A stretch of 64,000 bases of DNA. It comes from Amycolatopsis tolypomycina. GTDB taxonomy: Bacteria > Actinomycetota > Actinomycetes > Mycobacteriales > Pseudonocardiaceae. The stretch covers positions 372,001-436,000 of the forward strand of contig NZ_FNSO01000004.1 of the NCBI RefSeq assembly GCF_900105945.1, written 5' to 3'. Positions within the stretch are counted from its first letter, which is position 1. Every line of letters begins with the position of its first letter. Positions 36,205 to 45,476 of the stretch are shown piece by piece. The notes beneath the pieces were generated by a model. That model was not told where the DNA came from, ran no database searches, and was given only the letters and a program-made list of their open reading frames with translations. Both the position numbers and the translations under genes were made by a program.

Positions 36205-36971
36205 TGGTCCAGCGTTTCGAAGGCCGCGTCGCGGTCATCACCGGCGGCGCCAGCGGCATCGGGCTCGCCTCGGCCCGGCGCCTGGCGAGCGAAGGCGCGA
36301 AGGTCGTCATCGCGGACCTCTCGCCCGCCGAAGGCAAAGCCGCCGCCGACGAGATCGGCGGCGCGTTCATCCAGACCGACGTCACCGACGCCGAGCAGGT
36401 CGAGAACCTGTTCCACAGCACGGTGGAGCAGTTCGGCTCGGTCGACGTCGCCTTCAACAACGCCGGCATCTCGCCGCCGGAGGACGACTCGATCCTCACC
36501 ACCGGCATCGAGGCGTGGGACCGCGTGCAGCGGGTCAACCTGACGTCGGTGTACCACTGCTGCAAGGCCGTCCTGCCGCACATGCAGCGCCAGGGCAAGG
36601 GCTCCATCATCAACACGGCCTCGTTCGTGGCGGTGATGGGTGCGGCGACGTCGCAGATCTCCTACACCGCCTCCAAGGGCGGCGTGCTCGCGATGAGCCG
36701 CGAGCTCGGCGTGCAGTTCGCGCGGGAGAACATCCGCGTCAACGCGCTGTGCCCGGGCCCGGTGAACACCCCGCTGCTCAAGGAGCTGTTCGCCAAGGAC
36801 CCGGAACGCGCGGCGCGGCGGCTGGTCCACGTGCCGGTCGGCCGGTTCGCCGAGCCGGCGGAGATCGCGGCCGCGGTCGCCTTCCTGGCCAGCGACGACG
36901 CCAGCTTCATCACGGCGTCGCAGTTCCTGGTCGACGGCGGCATCTCCGGGGCGTACGTCACGCCGATCTGA
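36204..36971 (+). CDS. SDR family oxidoreductase
   Basis: 255 aa. It is a classical SDR: TGGASGIG cofactor motif (14-21), NNAGIS, catalytic Ser/Tyr/Lys in NTASF and YTASKGG, PG motif in LCPGPVNTP, and C-terminal LVDGGISGAYVTPI. The ATG overlaps the dehydrogenase stop (TAATG), with GGAGGAG upstream. In the pathway it could oxidise the amine-derived alcohol to an aldehyde; that step is inferred. Confidence 0.92.
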   Translation: MVQRFEGRVAVITGGASGIGLASARRLASEGAKVVIADLSPAEGKAAADEIGGAFIQTDVTDAEQVENLFHSTVEQFGSVDVAFNNAGISPPEDDSILTTGIEAWDRVQRVNLTSVYHCCKAVLPHMQRQGKGSIINTASFVAVMGAATSQISYTASKGGVLAMSRELGVQFARENIRVNALCPGPVNTPLLKELFAKDPERAARRLVHVPVGRFAEPAEIAAAVAFLASDDASFITASQFLVDGGISGAYVTPI

Positions 36972-36983
36972 CAAGCTGGCGCG

Positions 36984-37934
36984 GTGACGGGACCGAGGCC
37001 CAGCCAGGACGACGTGCTCGGCTACTTCGAAACGCTGTCGAACTGGGGGCGGTGGGGCGAAGACGACGAGCTCGGCACGCTGAACCACATCACCGACGAC
37101 GTCCGGCTGGCGGCGGCGCGAGCCGTGCGCCACGGGCGGAGCGTGTCGTGCGCGTGGGAGGTGGCCGTCCCGGAGGAGATGGAGCGCTCGACGACGGCGT
37201 GCCCGTGCTTCGCCGACACGCCGGGTGCCGGGGCCATGCCGATCCCCGGGTTCCGCAACGACCGGCACTGGGGCTACTCGAACGAGCGGCTCGGCATCCT
37301 GTTCCACGGCAACACGGTCACCCACGTCGACTCGCCGTGCCATATCTTCTGGGACGGCCGGATGTACAACGGGCGGCCGCACTCGCTGGTCGACGCCGAG
37401 ACGGGCGCGGCGTGGGGAGCCGTCACGGCGGCGGCGAACGGCATCGTCACGCGGGGAGTCCTGCTGGACATCGCGGAGGTCCGCGGGGTGCCGTCGCTGG
37501 AACCGGGCGACGGGGTGTTCCCCGCCGACCTCGAGGAGGCCGAGCGTCGCCAGGGCGTCCGGGTGCGCTCCGGCGACGCGGTGCTCCTGCGGACCGGCTA
37601 CGGCCGCGTCCGGCACGAGGCCGGCCCGTCCGGTGGGGTCACGCAGGCCGGCTGGCACGCGTCCTGCCTGCCGTGGCTGCACGAACGCGGAGTGGCGCTG
37701 ATCGGCGCCGACACGCCCACGGACGTCCAGCCGTCGGGCTACGACGACCTGGCGATGCCGGTGCACACCGTGGGCCTGGTGGCGATGGGCCTGTGGCTGC
37801 TCGACAACTGCGACCTCGAGGCGTGTGCGGTGACGGCCGCCGAGCTGGGCCAGTGGGACTTCCAGCTCGCGATCGCGCCGGTCCGCTTCGCCGGGACGTC
37901 CGGCAGCCCGGTCAACCCGATCGCCACGTTCTAA
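36984..37934 (+). CDS. Cyclase family protein (kynurenine formamidase-like)
   Basis: 316 aa, GTG start. The PF04199-type metal motif HGNTVTHVDSPCHIFW (about 111-126) and further GDAVLLRTGYGR, DTPTDVQPSGY and MPVHTVGL segments fit amidohydrolase or cyclase enzymes that act on formamides or lactams. It lies 12 bp after the SDR gene and completes the operon. It may act on an amide or cyclic by-product; no substrate is known. Confidence 0.88.
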   Translation: MTGPRPSQDDVLGYFETLSNWGRWGEDDELGTLNHITDDVRLAAARAVRHGRSVSCAWEVAVPEEMERSTTACPCFADTPGAGAMPIPGFRNDRHWGYSNERLGILFHGNTVTHVDSPCHIFWDGRMYNGRPHSLVDAETGAAWGAVTAAANGIVTRGVLLDIAEVRGVPSLEPGDGVFPADLEEAERRQGVRVRSGDAVLLRTGYGRVRHEAGPSGGVTQAGWHASCLPWLHERGVALIGADTPTDVQPSGYDDLAMPVHTVGLVAMGLWLLDNCDLEACAVTAAELGQWDFQLAIAPVRFAGTSGSPVNPIATF

Positions 37935-38128
37935 CGCTTGGTCTGCTTCTTGACGTCGTAGACCTCCCGCAGGTGGCGCCAGGCGGCGTTGAGCTTCTTG
38001 CGCTCTTCGGAGATCTCCTTCTCCCGGCGGCGCAGGATCCGGGTGGCGATCTCGGAGGCGAGGAACGCGCCGGCGGCGAAGGTCAGCGCGCCGACGATCA
38101 GGGTGAGGGCGATCACGGTGGTGGTCAT
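37931..38128 (-). CDS. Small membrane protein
   Basis: 65 aa. One N-terminal helix (TVIALTLIVGALTFAAGAFL) is followed by a charged helix (RRREKEISEERKKLNAAWRH). Convergent with the cyclase gene (4-bp overlap) and divergent from the HTH gene at 38201. No family is recognised. Confidence 0.7.
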   Translation of the reverse strand: MTTTVIALTLIVGALTFAAGAFLASEIATRILRRREKEISEERKKLNAAWRHLREVYDVKKQTKR

Positions 38129-38169
38129 GCCGACCAGCGTCGGCCGCGCGTGGGCGTTTTGTCCCTGCG

Positions 38170-38196
38170 CAAAGCTAGCGGGTTTCGTTAGCTTTG
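38170..38196. promoter_or_regulatory. Operator palindrome before the 430-aa HTH gene
   Basis: CAAAGCTA (38170-38177) and TAGCTTTG (38189-38196) form 8-bp arms with an 11-nt spacer. The right arm contains a TAGCTT that could be the -10 box, with the GTG at 38201 near the start point (leaderless). Autoregulation by the HTH protein is likely, and the small divergent gene may be controlled too. Confidence 0.6.
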
Positions 38197-38200
38197 TGAG

Positions 38201-39493
38201 GTGACGCACTGGCGCGCCGACGAGTGGGCGGAAGCGGTCCGGGCCGGCATCCGCGCCCGGGGCCTTTCGCTGGACGAGGCGGCCCGCCGCATCGGTGTTC
38301 CGACGTCGACGCTGCGCAGCTGGATCGAACACCGGCACGCGCCGAAGGTGACGGTGTTCGACCACTGGGCCGAGCTCGCCGAGGTCACCGGGATCGGGGA
38401 GGCCGAGCTGCTGCGGGTCGCCGGTGTCCTGCCCGACAGCCTCGCGAGCCCGGTGCACGTGGCGCAGGCGGCGAAGGCGCTGCGGGAGGGCATCGACCGG
38501 GCCGGGCAGTTCCTCCGGCAGGCCACGGCGCTCGTCTACTCCTCGCCGGGCACCCAGGTGGCGAACGCGATCGCCGCGTCGCCGGTCGACTGGGAGATGC
38601 GGATCCGCTCGGCCACCCGCGGCGACGAGGTCCGCGTCACCTACCACCACTACGTCGGGATCGTGCCGCCGCGGGACTTCCCCTACGACGACGCCGAGGT
38701 CCGCCGCATCATCGAGCACGACGTCCTCGGCGAGCTGTGGCGGCCGCTGGGGCTGTACTGGCGGGTCGCGGAGGTGCACGACTGGCACGAGCCGCCCCGG
38801 CTGGTCATCCAGGTGCCCGAGCAGGAGGCGACGCGGCCGCCCGCGCCGTCGCCGGTCGTCGCCGCGCCGCCGGTGGTCGTGCTGTCGCCGATCTGGGGGT
38901 ACGGCGAGCTGCTGGCGTCGCTGGTCGCCGACGGCCTCGGCTTCGGCAACGTCGACTTCCGCTACTTCGGCCTCCCGGACGCGATGGCCGACCGCGTCCG
39001 GATCACCGCCCGCGAGCTGGCCGACCCGGCACCGCGCCTGGTGCACTCGGTGCCGCCGATCATGCTGCTGCACGGCCTCGCCGTGCCCGACCTGACCGGA
39101 CGGCTCCCGGTCGTGGTCCGCTACGGGCCGCGGATGCGCGCGCGGGCGGCCCGGATCTACCGGTCGGCGCTGCTCGAAGCCGGGTTCGCCGACCCCCTCG
39201 ACGGCGCTCGCGCGATCGAGGAGGCGATCTCGCCGCCGCCGGGCAGCCCCCACTTCGAGGTGACGCTCGCCGACGAGGACATCTTCGACGGCGAGCGGCC
39301 GTCGCTGGACCGCCTCAACGACTCGGTGGCGTGGCACGCCGAGCAGATCGTGGAGCAGGTCCTGCTGGGCGCGGGCCTGCCGCCGGTGCCGGTGGGCGGC
39401 CCCCTCAAACGCCTGGTCCTGCCCTCCGGCCGGGTCCGCCGCCCGCCCGCGCTGGCCGGGAGCGTGGTCCGCCGGGTCACCGGAACGTCATGA
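38201..39493 (+). CDS. HTH protein with a large unassigned C-terminal domain
   Basis: 430 aa, GTG start. The N-terminal XRE-like HTH (about 8-70, LSLDEAARRIGVPTSTLRSW) is clear. The remaining 350 residues do not match a family I know. The middle part (about 125-200) contains WEMRIRSATRGDEVRVTYHH and IIEHDVLGELWRPLGLYW. A VVVLSPIWGYGELLASLVAD segment (about 226-245) could start a nucleotide-binding fold. A late DEDIFDGERPSLDRLNDSVAW is acidic. The gene has its own palindromic operator and a long hairpin at its stop. Confidence 0.75.
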   Translation: MTHWRADEWAEAVRAGIRARGLSLDEAARRIGVPTSTLRSWIEHRHAPKVTVFDHWAELAEVTGIGEAELLRVAGVLPDSLASPVHVAQAAKALREGIDRAGQFLRQATALVYSSPGTQVANAIAASPVDWEMRIRSATRGDEVRVTYHHYVGIVPPRDFPYDDAEVRRIIEHDVLGELWRPLGLYWRVAEVHDWHEPPRLVIQVPEQEATRPPAPSPVVAAPPVVVLSPIWGYGELLASLVADGLGFGNVDFRYFGLPDAMADRVRITARELADPAPRLVHSVPPIMLLHGLAVPDLTGRLPVVVRYGPRMRARAARIYRSALLEAGFADPLDGARAIEEAISPPPGSPHFEVTLADEDIFDGERPSLDRLNDSVAWHAEQIVEQVLLGAGLPPVPVGGPLKRLVLPSGRVRRPPALAGSVVRRVTGTS

Positions 39494-39539
39494 AAGAGTC
39501 GTTCATGACATCAGACGTCATGAACGACTCTTTCATGAC
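39487..39539. terminator. Perfect 23-bp stem hairpin overlapping a stop codon
   Basis: Left arm 39487-39509 (GTCATGAAAGAG...) and right arm 39517-39539 (...CTCTTTCATGAC) pair without mismatch around a 7-nt loop. The stop codon of the HTH gene (39491-39493) is inside the left arm. It probably terminates that transcript before the glycine riboswitch. Its length and word content suggest a repeated element of this genome. Confidence 0.8.
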
Positions 39540-39654
39540 ATCTGGGGGAGCGGTCGAGGCCGGATCGAGGACCGATGTGGTGTTGGCCGGGTGAAGTAGA
39601 CGCCCGCGGGAAGCGCCGGGTACCGTTACCGCCACAACTGCAGATCGGGCCGTA

Positions 39655-39842
39655 GAGCCGAGGCGGGAGAGCCCTCACGAAGTCGGTGGGGCACCGAAGG
39701 AGCAAACTCCCCGGAATCTCTCAGGTACCTGCTACCGCTTCGCGCGAGGCCACTCTGGAAAGCAGGCGCACCCGCGCCTCACCCAAGGTGAAAGCCGCTG
39801 CACAGGCGGTGAAACTCTCAGGTGCCATGACAGAGGGGGAGT
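39655..39842 (+). ncRNA. Tandem glycine riboswitch
   Basis: Two aptamers in series. The first contains GGCGGGAGAGCCC (39662-39674), GGCACCGAAGGAGCAA and AATCTCTCAGG. The second contains CACTCTGGAAAG, CACCCAAGGTGAAAG and GAAACTCTCAGGTGCC with CAGAGGGG. These are the conserved glycine-aptamer elements. It lies directly in front of gcvP and should turn on the glycine cleavage operon when glycine is high. The first possible ATG of gcvP (39827) lies inside its 3' end. Confidence 0.95.
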
Positions 39843-42718
39843 TCCAGCGCACCGTTCTGTCCGGTGCCCGGCCCAAGGAGCTCCCGATCACTTCCACGCA
39901 GTTCGACGCCCGCCACATCGGCCCGTCCGAGGCCGAACGCGCGAAGATGCTGGCCGAGTGCGGCTACGGCAGTCTCGACGCCCTCGTCGGCGCCGCCGTC
40001 CCGAGCGCCATCCGCGCGACGAAGGAACTCGCCCTCCCGCCCGCCGCGTCCGAAGAGGACGCCACCGCGGAGCTGCGGGCCCTCGCCGCGCGCAACCGGC
40101 CGATGACGCAGATGATCGGCCTCGGCTACTCCGACACCGTGACGCCGGGCGTGATCCGCCGCAACGTCCTGGAGAACCCGGCCTGGTACACCGCGTACAC
40201 GCCCTACCAGCCGGAAATCTCGCAGGGCCGCCTCGAAGCCCTCCTCAACTTCCAGACGATGGTCGCCGACCTGACCGGCCTGGCCACCGCGAACGCCTCG
40301 CTGCTGGACGAGTCGACCGCCGTCGCCGAGGCCGTCACGCTCATGCGGCGCGCGTCGAAGTCCAAGTCGAACAAGGTCGTCCTCGACGCCGAGTGCCTGC
40401 CGCAGACCATCGCCGTCGTGCGCACCCGCGTCGAAGCCCTGGGCATCGAGGTCGAGGTCCGCGACCTGCTCACCGGCCTGCCCGACGACTTCTTCGGCGT
40501 CGTCGTCCAGTACCCGGGCGCGTCCGGCGTGCTGCGCGGCCGCGGCTTCTACCACGCGATCTCCGAGTCGGCGAAGGCCGCGGGCGCGCTGTTCACCGTC
40601 GCCGCCGACCTCCTCGCGCTGACCCTGATCACCGCGCCCGGCGAGTTCGGCGCCGACGTCGCCGCCGGGTCGACCCAGCGCTTCGGCGTCCCGCTCGGCT
40701 ACGGCGGCCCGCACGCCGGGTACATGTCCGTCCGTGCCGGCCTCGAGCGGTCGCTGCCGGGGCGCCTGGTCGGTGTCTCGGTCGACGCCGACGGCAACTC
40801 CGCCTACCGCCTCGCGCTCCAGACGCGGGAGCAGCACATCCGCCGCGAGAAGGCGACGTCGAACATCTGCACCGCGCAGGTCCTCCCGGCCGTGCTGGCC
40901 GCGATGTACGCGGTCTACCACGGTCCCGACGGCCTGAAGAAGATCGCCCAGCGCGTCCACGGCCTCGCCGCGGGCTTCGCCGGCGCCCTGCGCCGGACCG
41001 GCGTCGAGGTCGTGCACGAGTCCTTCTTCGACACCGTCGTCGCGCGCGTCCCGGGCCAGGCCGCCGAGGTCCACGCGGCCGCCCGCGAGGCCGGGATCAA
41101 CCTCGGCCACGTCGACGCCGACCACGTCCGCGTCGCCTTCGACGAGGTCAGCACGCCCGCCATCGCCGCGGAGGTCCTTCGCGCCTTCGGGGTCGAAGAG
41201 GCCATCGAAGACGGCGTCGCGCTGCCGAACGGCCTCGCCCGCGAGAGCGGCTTCATGGGCCACGAAGTCTTCGGCACCCACCGCTCGGAGACGGCGATGC
41301 TGCGCTACCTGCGCAAGCTGTCCGACCTGGACTACGCGCTCGACCGCGGCATGATCCCGCTCGGCTCCTGCACGATGAAGCTCAACGCCACCACGGAGAT
41401 GGAGCCGATCAGCTGGCGCGAGTTCGCGGGCATCCACCCGTTCGCCCCGGCCGAGGACGCGGCCGGGTACCACGAGCTGGTGTCGCAGCTGGCCGACTGG
41501 CTGGCCGAGGTCACCGGCTACGACAAGGTTTCGCTGCAGCCGAACGCGGGCAGCCAGGGCGAACTCGCCGGGCTCCTCGCGATCCGCGCCTACCACCGCG
41601 CGAACGGCGACGAAGCCCGTGACGTCTGCCTGATCCCGTCGAGCGCGCACGGCACCAACGCCGCGTCCGCGGTGCTGGCCGGGATGCGCGTGGTCGTCGT
41701 GAAGTGCACCGACGAAGGCAACGTCGACCTCGCCGACCTGCGGTCCAAGGTGGACACCCACCGCGACACCCTGGCCGCGATCATGGTGACGTACCCGTCC
41801 ACGCACGGCGTGTACGAGCACGACATCGACACCCTCGCCAAGATCGTCCACGACGGCGGCGGCCAGGTGTACGTCGACGGCGCGAACCTCAACGCCCTGC
41901 TCGGCCTGGCCAAGCCGGGCGAGTTCGGCGGCGACGTCTCGCACCTCAACCTGCACAAGACGTTCTGCATCCCGCACGGCGGTGGCGGCCCGGGTGTCGG
42001 CCCGGTCGCGGTGCGCGCGCACCTCGCGCCCTACCTGCCGAACCACCCGCTGCTCGACGCGGCCGGCCCGGAGACCGGCGTCGGCCCGATCAGCGGCGCG
42101 CCCTACGGCTCGGCGTCGATCCTGCCGATCTCCTGGGCCTACGTCCGGATGATGGGCGCGCCGGGCCTGACCGTGGCCACCAAGGTCGCCGTGCTCGCCG
42201 CGAACTACGTCGCTTCGCGCTTGGCGCCGCACTACCCGGTGCTCTACACGGGCCAGGACGGCCTGGTCGCGCACGAGTGCATCCTCGACCTGCGCCAGAT
42301 CACCAAGGAGACCGGCGTGACGGTCGACGACGTCGCCAAGCGGCTCATCGACTACGGCTTCCACGCGCCGACCATGTCGTTCCCGGTCGCGGGCACGCTG
42401 ATGGTCGAGCCGACCGAGTCCGAGGACCTGGGCGAGATCGACCGGTTCTGCGCCGCGATGATCGCCATCCGCGCGGAGATCGACGAGGTCGCGAACGGCA
42501 AGTGGAGCGCCGGGGAGTCGCCGCTGCGCGGCGCCCCGCACACCGCCGAGACGCTGGTCGGGGACTGGGACAAGCCCTACAGCCGTGAGCTGGCGGTGTA
42601 TCCGGCGGGTGTTTCGCGCAAGAACAAGTACTGGCCCCCGGTGCGTCGCATCGACGGCGCCCGCGGCGACCGTAACCTCGTGTGCTCCTGCCCGCCCCTC
42701 AACGCTTACGAAGGCTGA
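39827..42718 (+). CDS. gcvP: Glycine dehydrogenase (decarboxylating), P protein
   Basis: 963 aa if the ATG at 39827 is used. It is a full-length homodimeric P protein with the N-half [26 protein letters not shown] in the middle and the PLP lysine in [13 protein letters not shown] in the C-half. It decarboxylates glycine and passes the aminomethyl group to GcvH. The ATG lies within the riboswitch and has no ribosome site. A perfect AAGGAG (39875-39880) precedes, at 6 nt, an in-frame ATC (39887) that would give [12 protein letters not shown], a natural GcvP N-terminus (943 aa). The true start is therefore uncertain. Confidence 0.95.
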   Translation: MTEGEFQRTVLSGARPKELPITSTQFDARHIGPSEAERAKMLAECGYGSLDALVGAAVPSAIRATKELALPPAASEEDATAELRALAARNRPMTQMIGLGYSDTVTPGVIRRNVLENPAWYTAYTPYQPEISQGRLEALLNFQTMVADLTGLATANASLLDESTAVAEAVTLMRRASKSKSNKVVLDAECLPQTIAVVRTRVEALGIEVEVRDLLTGLPDDFFGVVVQYPGASGVLRGRGFYHAISESAKAAGALFTVAADLLALTLITAPGEFGADVAAGSTQRFGVPLGYGGPHAGYMSVRAGLERSLPGRLVGVSVDADGNSAYRLALQTREQHIRREKATSNICTAQVLPAVLAAMYAVYHGPDGLKKIAQRVHGLAAGFAGALRRTGVEVVHESFFDTVVARVPGQAAEVHAAAREAGINLGHVDADHVRVAFDEVSTPAIAAEVLRAFGVEEAIEDGVALPNGLARESGFMGHEVFGTHRSETAMLRYLRKLSDLDYALDRGMIPLGSCTMKLNATTEMEPISWREFAGIHPFAPAEDAAGYHELVSQLADWLAEVTGYDKVSLQPNAGSQGELAGLLAIRAYHRANGDEARDVCLIPSSAHGTNAASAVLAGMRVVVVKCTDEGNVDLADLRSKVDTHRDTLAAIMVTYPSTHGVYEHDIDTLAKIVHDGGGQVYVDGANLNALLGLAKPGEFGGDVSHLNLHKTFCIPHGGGGPGVGPVAVRAHLAPYLPNHPLLDAAGPETGVGPISGAPYGSASILPISWAYVRMMGAPGLTVATKVAVLAANYVASRLAPHYPVLYTGQDGLVAHECILDLRQITKETGVTVDDVAKRLIDYGFHAPTMSFPVAGTLMVEPTESEDLGEIDRFCAAMIAIRAEIDEVANGKWSAGESPLRGAPHTAETLVGDWDKPYSRELAVYPAGVSRKNKYWPPVRRIDGARGDRNLVCSCPPLNAYEG

Positions 42719-42719
42719 C

Positions 42720-43811
42720 GTGTCCAAGGAAACCTCCCTGCACGGAGTCCACAAGGGACTCGGTGCGCTGTTCACCGACTTCGCCGGCTGGTCCATGCCG
42801 GTCCGCTACGCCAGCGAGCTGGCCGAGCACAAGGCCGTCCGCGAGGCGGCCGGGCTGTTCGACCTCTCGCACATGGCCGAGATCCACGTCACCGGCGAGC
42901 AGGCGGCCGACGTCCTGGACTTCGCGCTGGTCGGCAACCTGACCGGGGTCAAGCCGGGCCGGGCGCGGTACACGATGATCTGCAACCCCGAAGGCGGTGT
43001 GCTGGACGACCTGGTCGTCTACCGGCTGGCCGACGAGCACTACCTGGTCGTCGCCAACGCGGGCAACGCGAAGGTCGTCGCGGACGCCCTGGCCGAGCGG
43101 GTCGCGGGCTTCGACGCGGTGGTCGACGACCGGTCCGAGACGACCGCGCTGATCGCCGTCCAGGGCCCGAAGGCCGTCGAGATCCTGGCCGCGGTCACCG
43201 ACGCCGACCTGGACGCGCTCAAGTACTACGCCAGCGTCCCGGCCTCGGTGAAGGGCCACGACGTCCTGCTCGCCCGCACCGGCTACACCGGCGAAGACGG
43301 CTTCGAGCTGTTCGTCGACGCCGACGAGGCGCCGGCGCTGTGGCGCCTGCTGCTGGAAGCCGGCGAACCGCACGGCCTCGTCCCGGCGGGGCTCGCCTGC
43401 CGCGACACGCTGCGCCTGGAAGCCGGGATGCCGTTGTACGGCAACGAACTCACCGTCGAGCAGAGCCCGTTCGAGGCCGGGCTCGGGCGCGTGGTCAAGT
43501 TCGAGAAGCCGGGCGACTTCGTCGGCCGCGCCGCTCTCGAGGAGCGGTCCAAGCAGGACGTCCCGCGGGTGCGGGTGGGGCTCAAAGGCGCCGGCCGCCG
43601 CGCCCCGCGGCACGGCTACAAGCTGCTGGTAGACGGTACCGAGATCGGCGAGGTCACCAGCGGCGCCCTGTCGCCCACGCTGGGTTACCCGATCGCCATG
43701 GCGTACGTCGATCGGGCGTACGCCGAGCCCGGCACCGAGCTCTCCGTCGACATCCGGGGCAGGATCGAGCCCGTCGAGGTCGTCGCCCTGCCCTTCTACT
43801 CCCGCGCGTAA
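42720..43811 (+). CDS. gcvT: Glycine cleavage system aminomethyltransferase, T protein
   Basis: 363 aa, GTG one base after the gcvP stop. It shows the GcvT fold: FAGWSMPVRY N-terminus, DLSHMAEIHV, RTGYTGEDGFELF and the folate-site region LRLEAGMPLYGNEL. The C-terminal barrel has SGALSPTLGYPIAMAYV. It releases ammonia from the H protein and transfers the C1 unit to tetrahydrofolate. It is followed by gcvH after 13 bp. Confidence 0.97.
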   Translation: MSKETSLHGVHKGLGALFTDFAGWSMPVRYASELAEHKAVREAAGLFDLSHMAEIHVTGEQAADVLDFALVGNLTGVKPGRARYTMICNPEGGVLDDLVVYRLADEHYLVVANAGNAKVVADALAERVAGFDAVVDDRSETTALIAVQGPKAVEILAAVTDADLDALKYYASVPASVKGHDVLLARTGYTGEDGFELFVDADEAPALWRLLLEAGEPHGLVPAGLACRDTLRLEAGMPLYGNELTVEQSPFEAGLGRVVKFEKPGDFVGRAALEERSKQDVPRVRVGLKGAGRRAPRHGYKLLVDGTEIGEVTSGALSPTLGYPIAMAYVDRAYAEPGTELSVDIRGRIEPVEVVALPFYSRA

Positions 43812-43824
43812 GGACTCCTGAACC

Positions 43825-44202
43825 GTGAGCATCCCCGAGAACCTGCAGTACACCAAGGAACACGAGTGGCTGAAGGTCGACGACGGCATCGCCACCGTCG
43901 GCATCACCGCCTTCGCCGCCGAATCGCTCGGTGACATCGTGTTCGTCCAGCTGCCCGACGCGGGCTCGACGATCACCGCCGGCGAGGTGTTCGGCGAGGT
44001 CGAGTCGACCAAGTCGGTCAGCGAGCTGTACGCGCCGGTCTCCGGCGAGGTCGTCGAGGTGAACGGCACCACATCGGACACCCCCGAGGTCATCAACTCC
44101 GACCCCTACACCGAAGGATGGCTCCTGAAGGTGCGTCTGACCGGGGACGTGCCGGACCTGCTCGACGCCGCCGCCTACGCCGCGCACACCCAGGAGAACT
44201 GA
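43825..44202 (+). CDS. gcvH: Glycine cleavage system H protein
   Basis: 125 aa, GTG start. It has a lipoyl-domain fold with the lipoylated Lys in [20 protein letters not shown] (about residue 62). TKEHEWLKV and GWLLKVRL are typical. It carries the aminomethyl intermediate between P, T and L proteins. The stop overlaps the glyA start (TGATG), and lipA, the enzyme that makes its cofactor, is two genes downstream. Confidence 0.97.
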   Translation: MSIPENLQYTKEHEWLKVDDGIATVGITAFAAESLGDIVFVQLPDAGSTITAGEVFGEVESTKSVSELYAPVSGEVVEVNGTTSDTPEVINSDPYTEGWLLKVRLTGDVPDLLDAAAYAAHTQEN

Positions 44203-45476
44203 TGACGACTTTCGACGCCCCCCTCGCCGACGTCGACCCCGAGGTCGCCGCGGCCGTCGCCGACGAGCTGACCCGCCAGCAGTCGACCCTGGAAATGATC
44301 GCCTCCGAGAACTTCGCCCCGGTCGGCGTGCTCGAGGCGCAGGGCTCGGTGCTGACCAACAAGTACGCCGAGGGCTACCCCGGCCGCCGCTACTACGGCG
44401 GCTGCGAGCACGTCGACGTCGTCGAGCAGCTCGCCATCGACCGCGCGAAGGCCCTCTTCGGCGCCGAGCACGCCAACGTCCAGCCGCACTCGGGCGCGCA
44501 GGCCAACGCGGCCGCGATGTTCGCCGTGCTCAAGCCGGGCGACACGATCCTCGGCCTCGACCTGGCGCACGGCGGTCACCTGACGCACGGGATGAAGATC
44601 AACTTCTCGGGCAAGCTCTACAACGTCGTCGCCTACCACGTCGACAAGGAGACCGGCATCGTCGACCTCGCCGAGATCGAGCGGCTGGCCGTTGAGCACG
44701 AGCCGAAGCTGATCATCGCCGGCTGGTCCGCCTACCCGCGCCAGCTCGACTTCGCCGAGTTCCGCCGGATCGCGGACAAGGTCGGCGCTCGCCTGATGGT
44801 GGACATGGCGCACTTCGCCGGGCTGGTCGCGGCCGGGCTGCACCCGTCGCCGGTGCCGCACGCCGACATCGTCACCACGACCACGCACAAGACCCTCGGC
44901 GGCCCGCGCGGCGGCCTGATCCTGTGCCGCGAGGAGCTGGCGAAGAAGATCAACTCGGCGGTGTTCCCGGGACAGCAGGGCGGGCCCCTCGAACACGTCA
45001 TCGCGGCCAAGGCCGTCGCGCTGAAGATCGCCGCGAGCGAGGAGTTCAAGGAGCGCCAGGAGCGCACCCTCGAAGGCTCGCGGATCCTGGCTTCGCGGCT
45101 GTCGCAGGAAGACTGCGCGGCGGCGGGTGTCCGGGTGCTGACCGGCGGCACGGACGTCCACCTGGTGCTGGTCGACCTGGTTCAGTCTTCTTTGGACGGT
45201 CAGCAGGCCGAGGACCGGCTGCACGAGGTCGGCATCACGGTCAACCGCAACGCCGTCCCGTTCGACCCGCGGCCGCCGATGATCACGTCGGGCCTGCGGA
45301 TCGGCACGCCGGCGCTGGCGACCCGCGGGTTCGGGGCCGAGGACTTCGCCGAGGTCGCCGACGTCATCGCCGAGGCGCTGAAGCCGGACTTCGACGACGC
45401 CGTGCGGGCCAAGCTCCGCGACCGCGTCGAGACCCTGGCCAAGAAGCACCCGCTGTACGCGGACCTTTCGCGATGA
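44202..45476 (+). CDS. glyA: Serine hydroxymethyltransferase
   Basis: 424 aa. PLP lysine in [15 protein letters not shown]; conserved [25 protein letters not shown] and [14 protein letters not shown]. It converts glycine and methylene-tetrahydrofolate, the product of GcvT, to serine. The placement in the gcv operon routes two glycines to one serine. Another glyA copy elsewhere is likely but not visible. Confidence 0.97.
   Translation: MTTFDAPLADVDPEVAAAVADELTRQQSTLEMIASENFAPVGVLEAQGSVLTNKYAEGYPGRRYYGGCEHVDVVEQLAIDRAKALFGAEHANVQPHSGAQANAAAMFAVLKPGDTILGLDLAHGGHLTHGMKINFSGKLYNVVAYHVDKETGIVDLAEIERLAVEHEPKLIIAGWSAYPRQLDFAEFRRIADKVGARLMVDMAHFAGLVAAGLHPSPVPHADIVTTTTHKTLGGPRGGLILCREELAKKINSAVFPGQQGGPLEHVIAAKAVALKIAASEEFKERQERTLEGSRILASRLSQEDCAAAGVRVLTGGTDVHLVLVDLVQSSLDGQQAEDRLHEVGITVNRNAVPFDPRPPMITSGLRIGTPALATRGFGAEDFAEVADVIAEALKPDFDDAVRAKLRDRVETLAKKHPLYADLSR

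Noticed and set aside
39818..42796. A 992-codon open frame opposite gcvP
   Set aside because: It is a shadow of gcvP, with composition typical of the antisense frame in high-GC genes.
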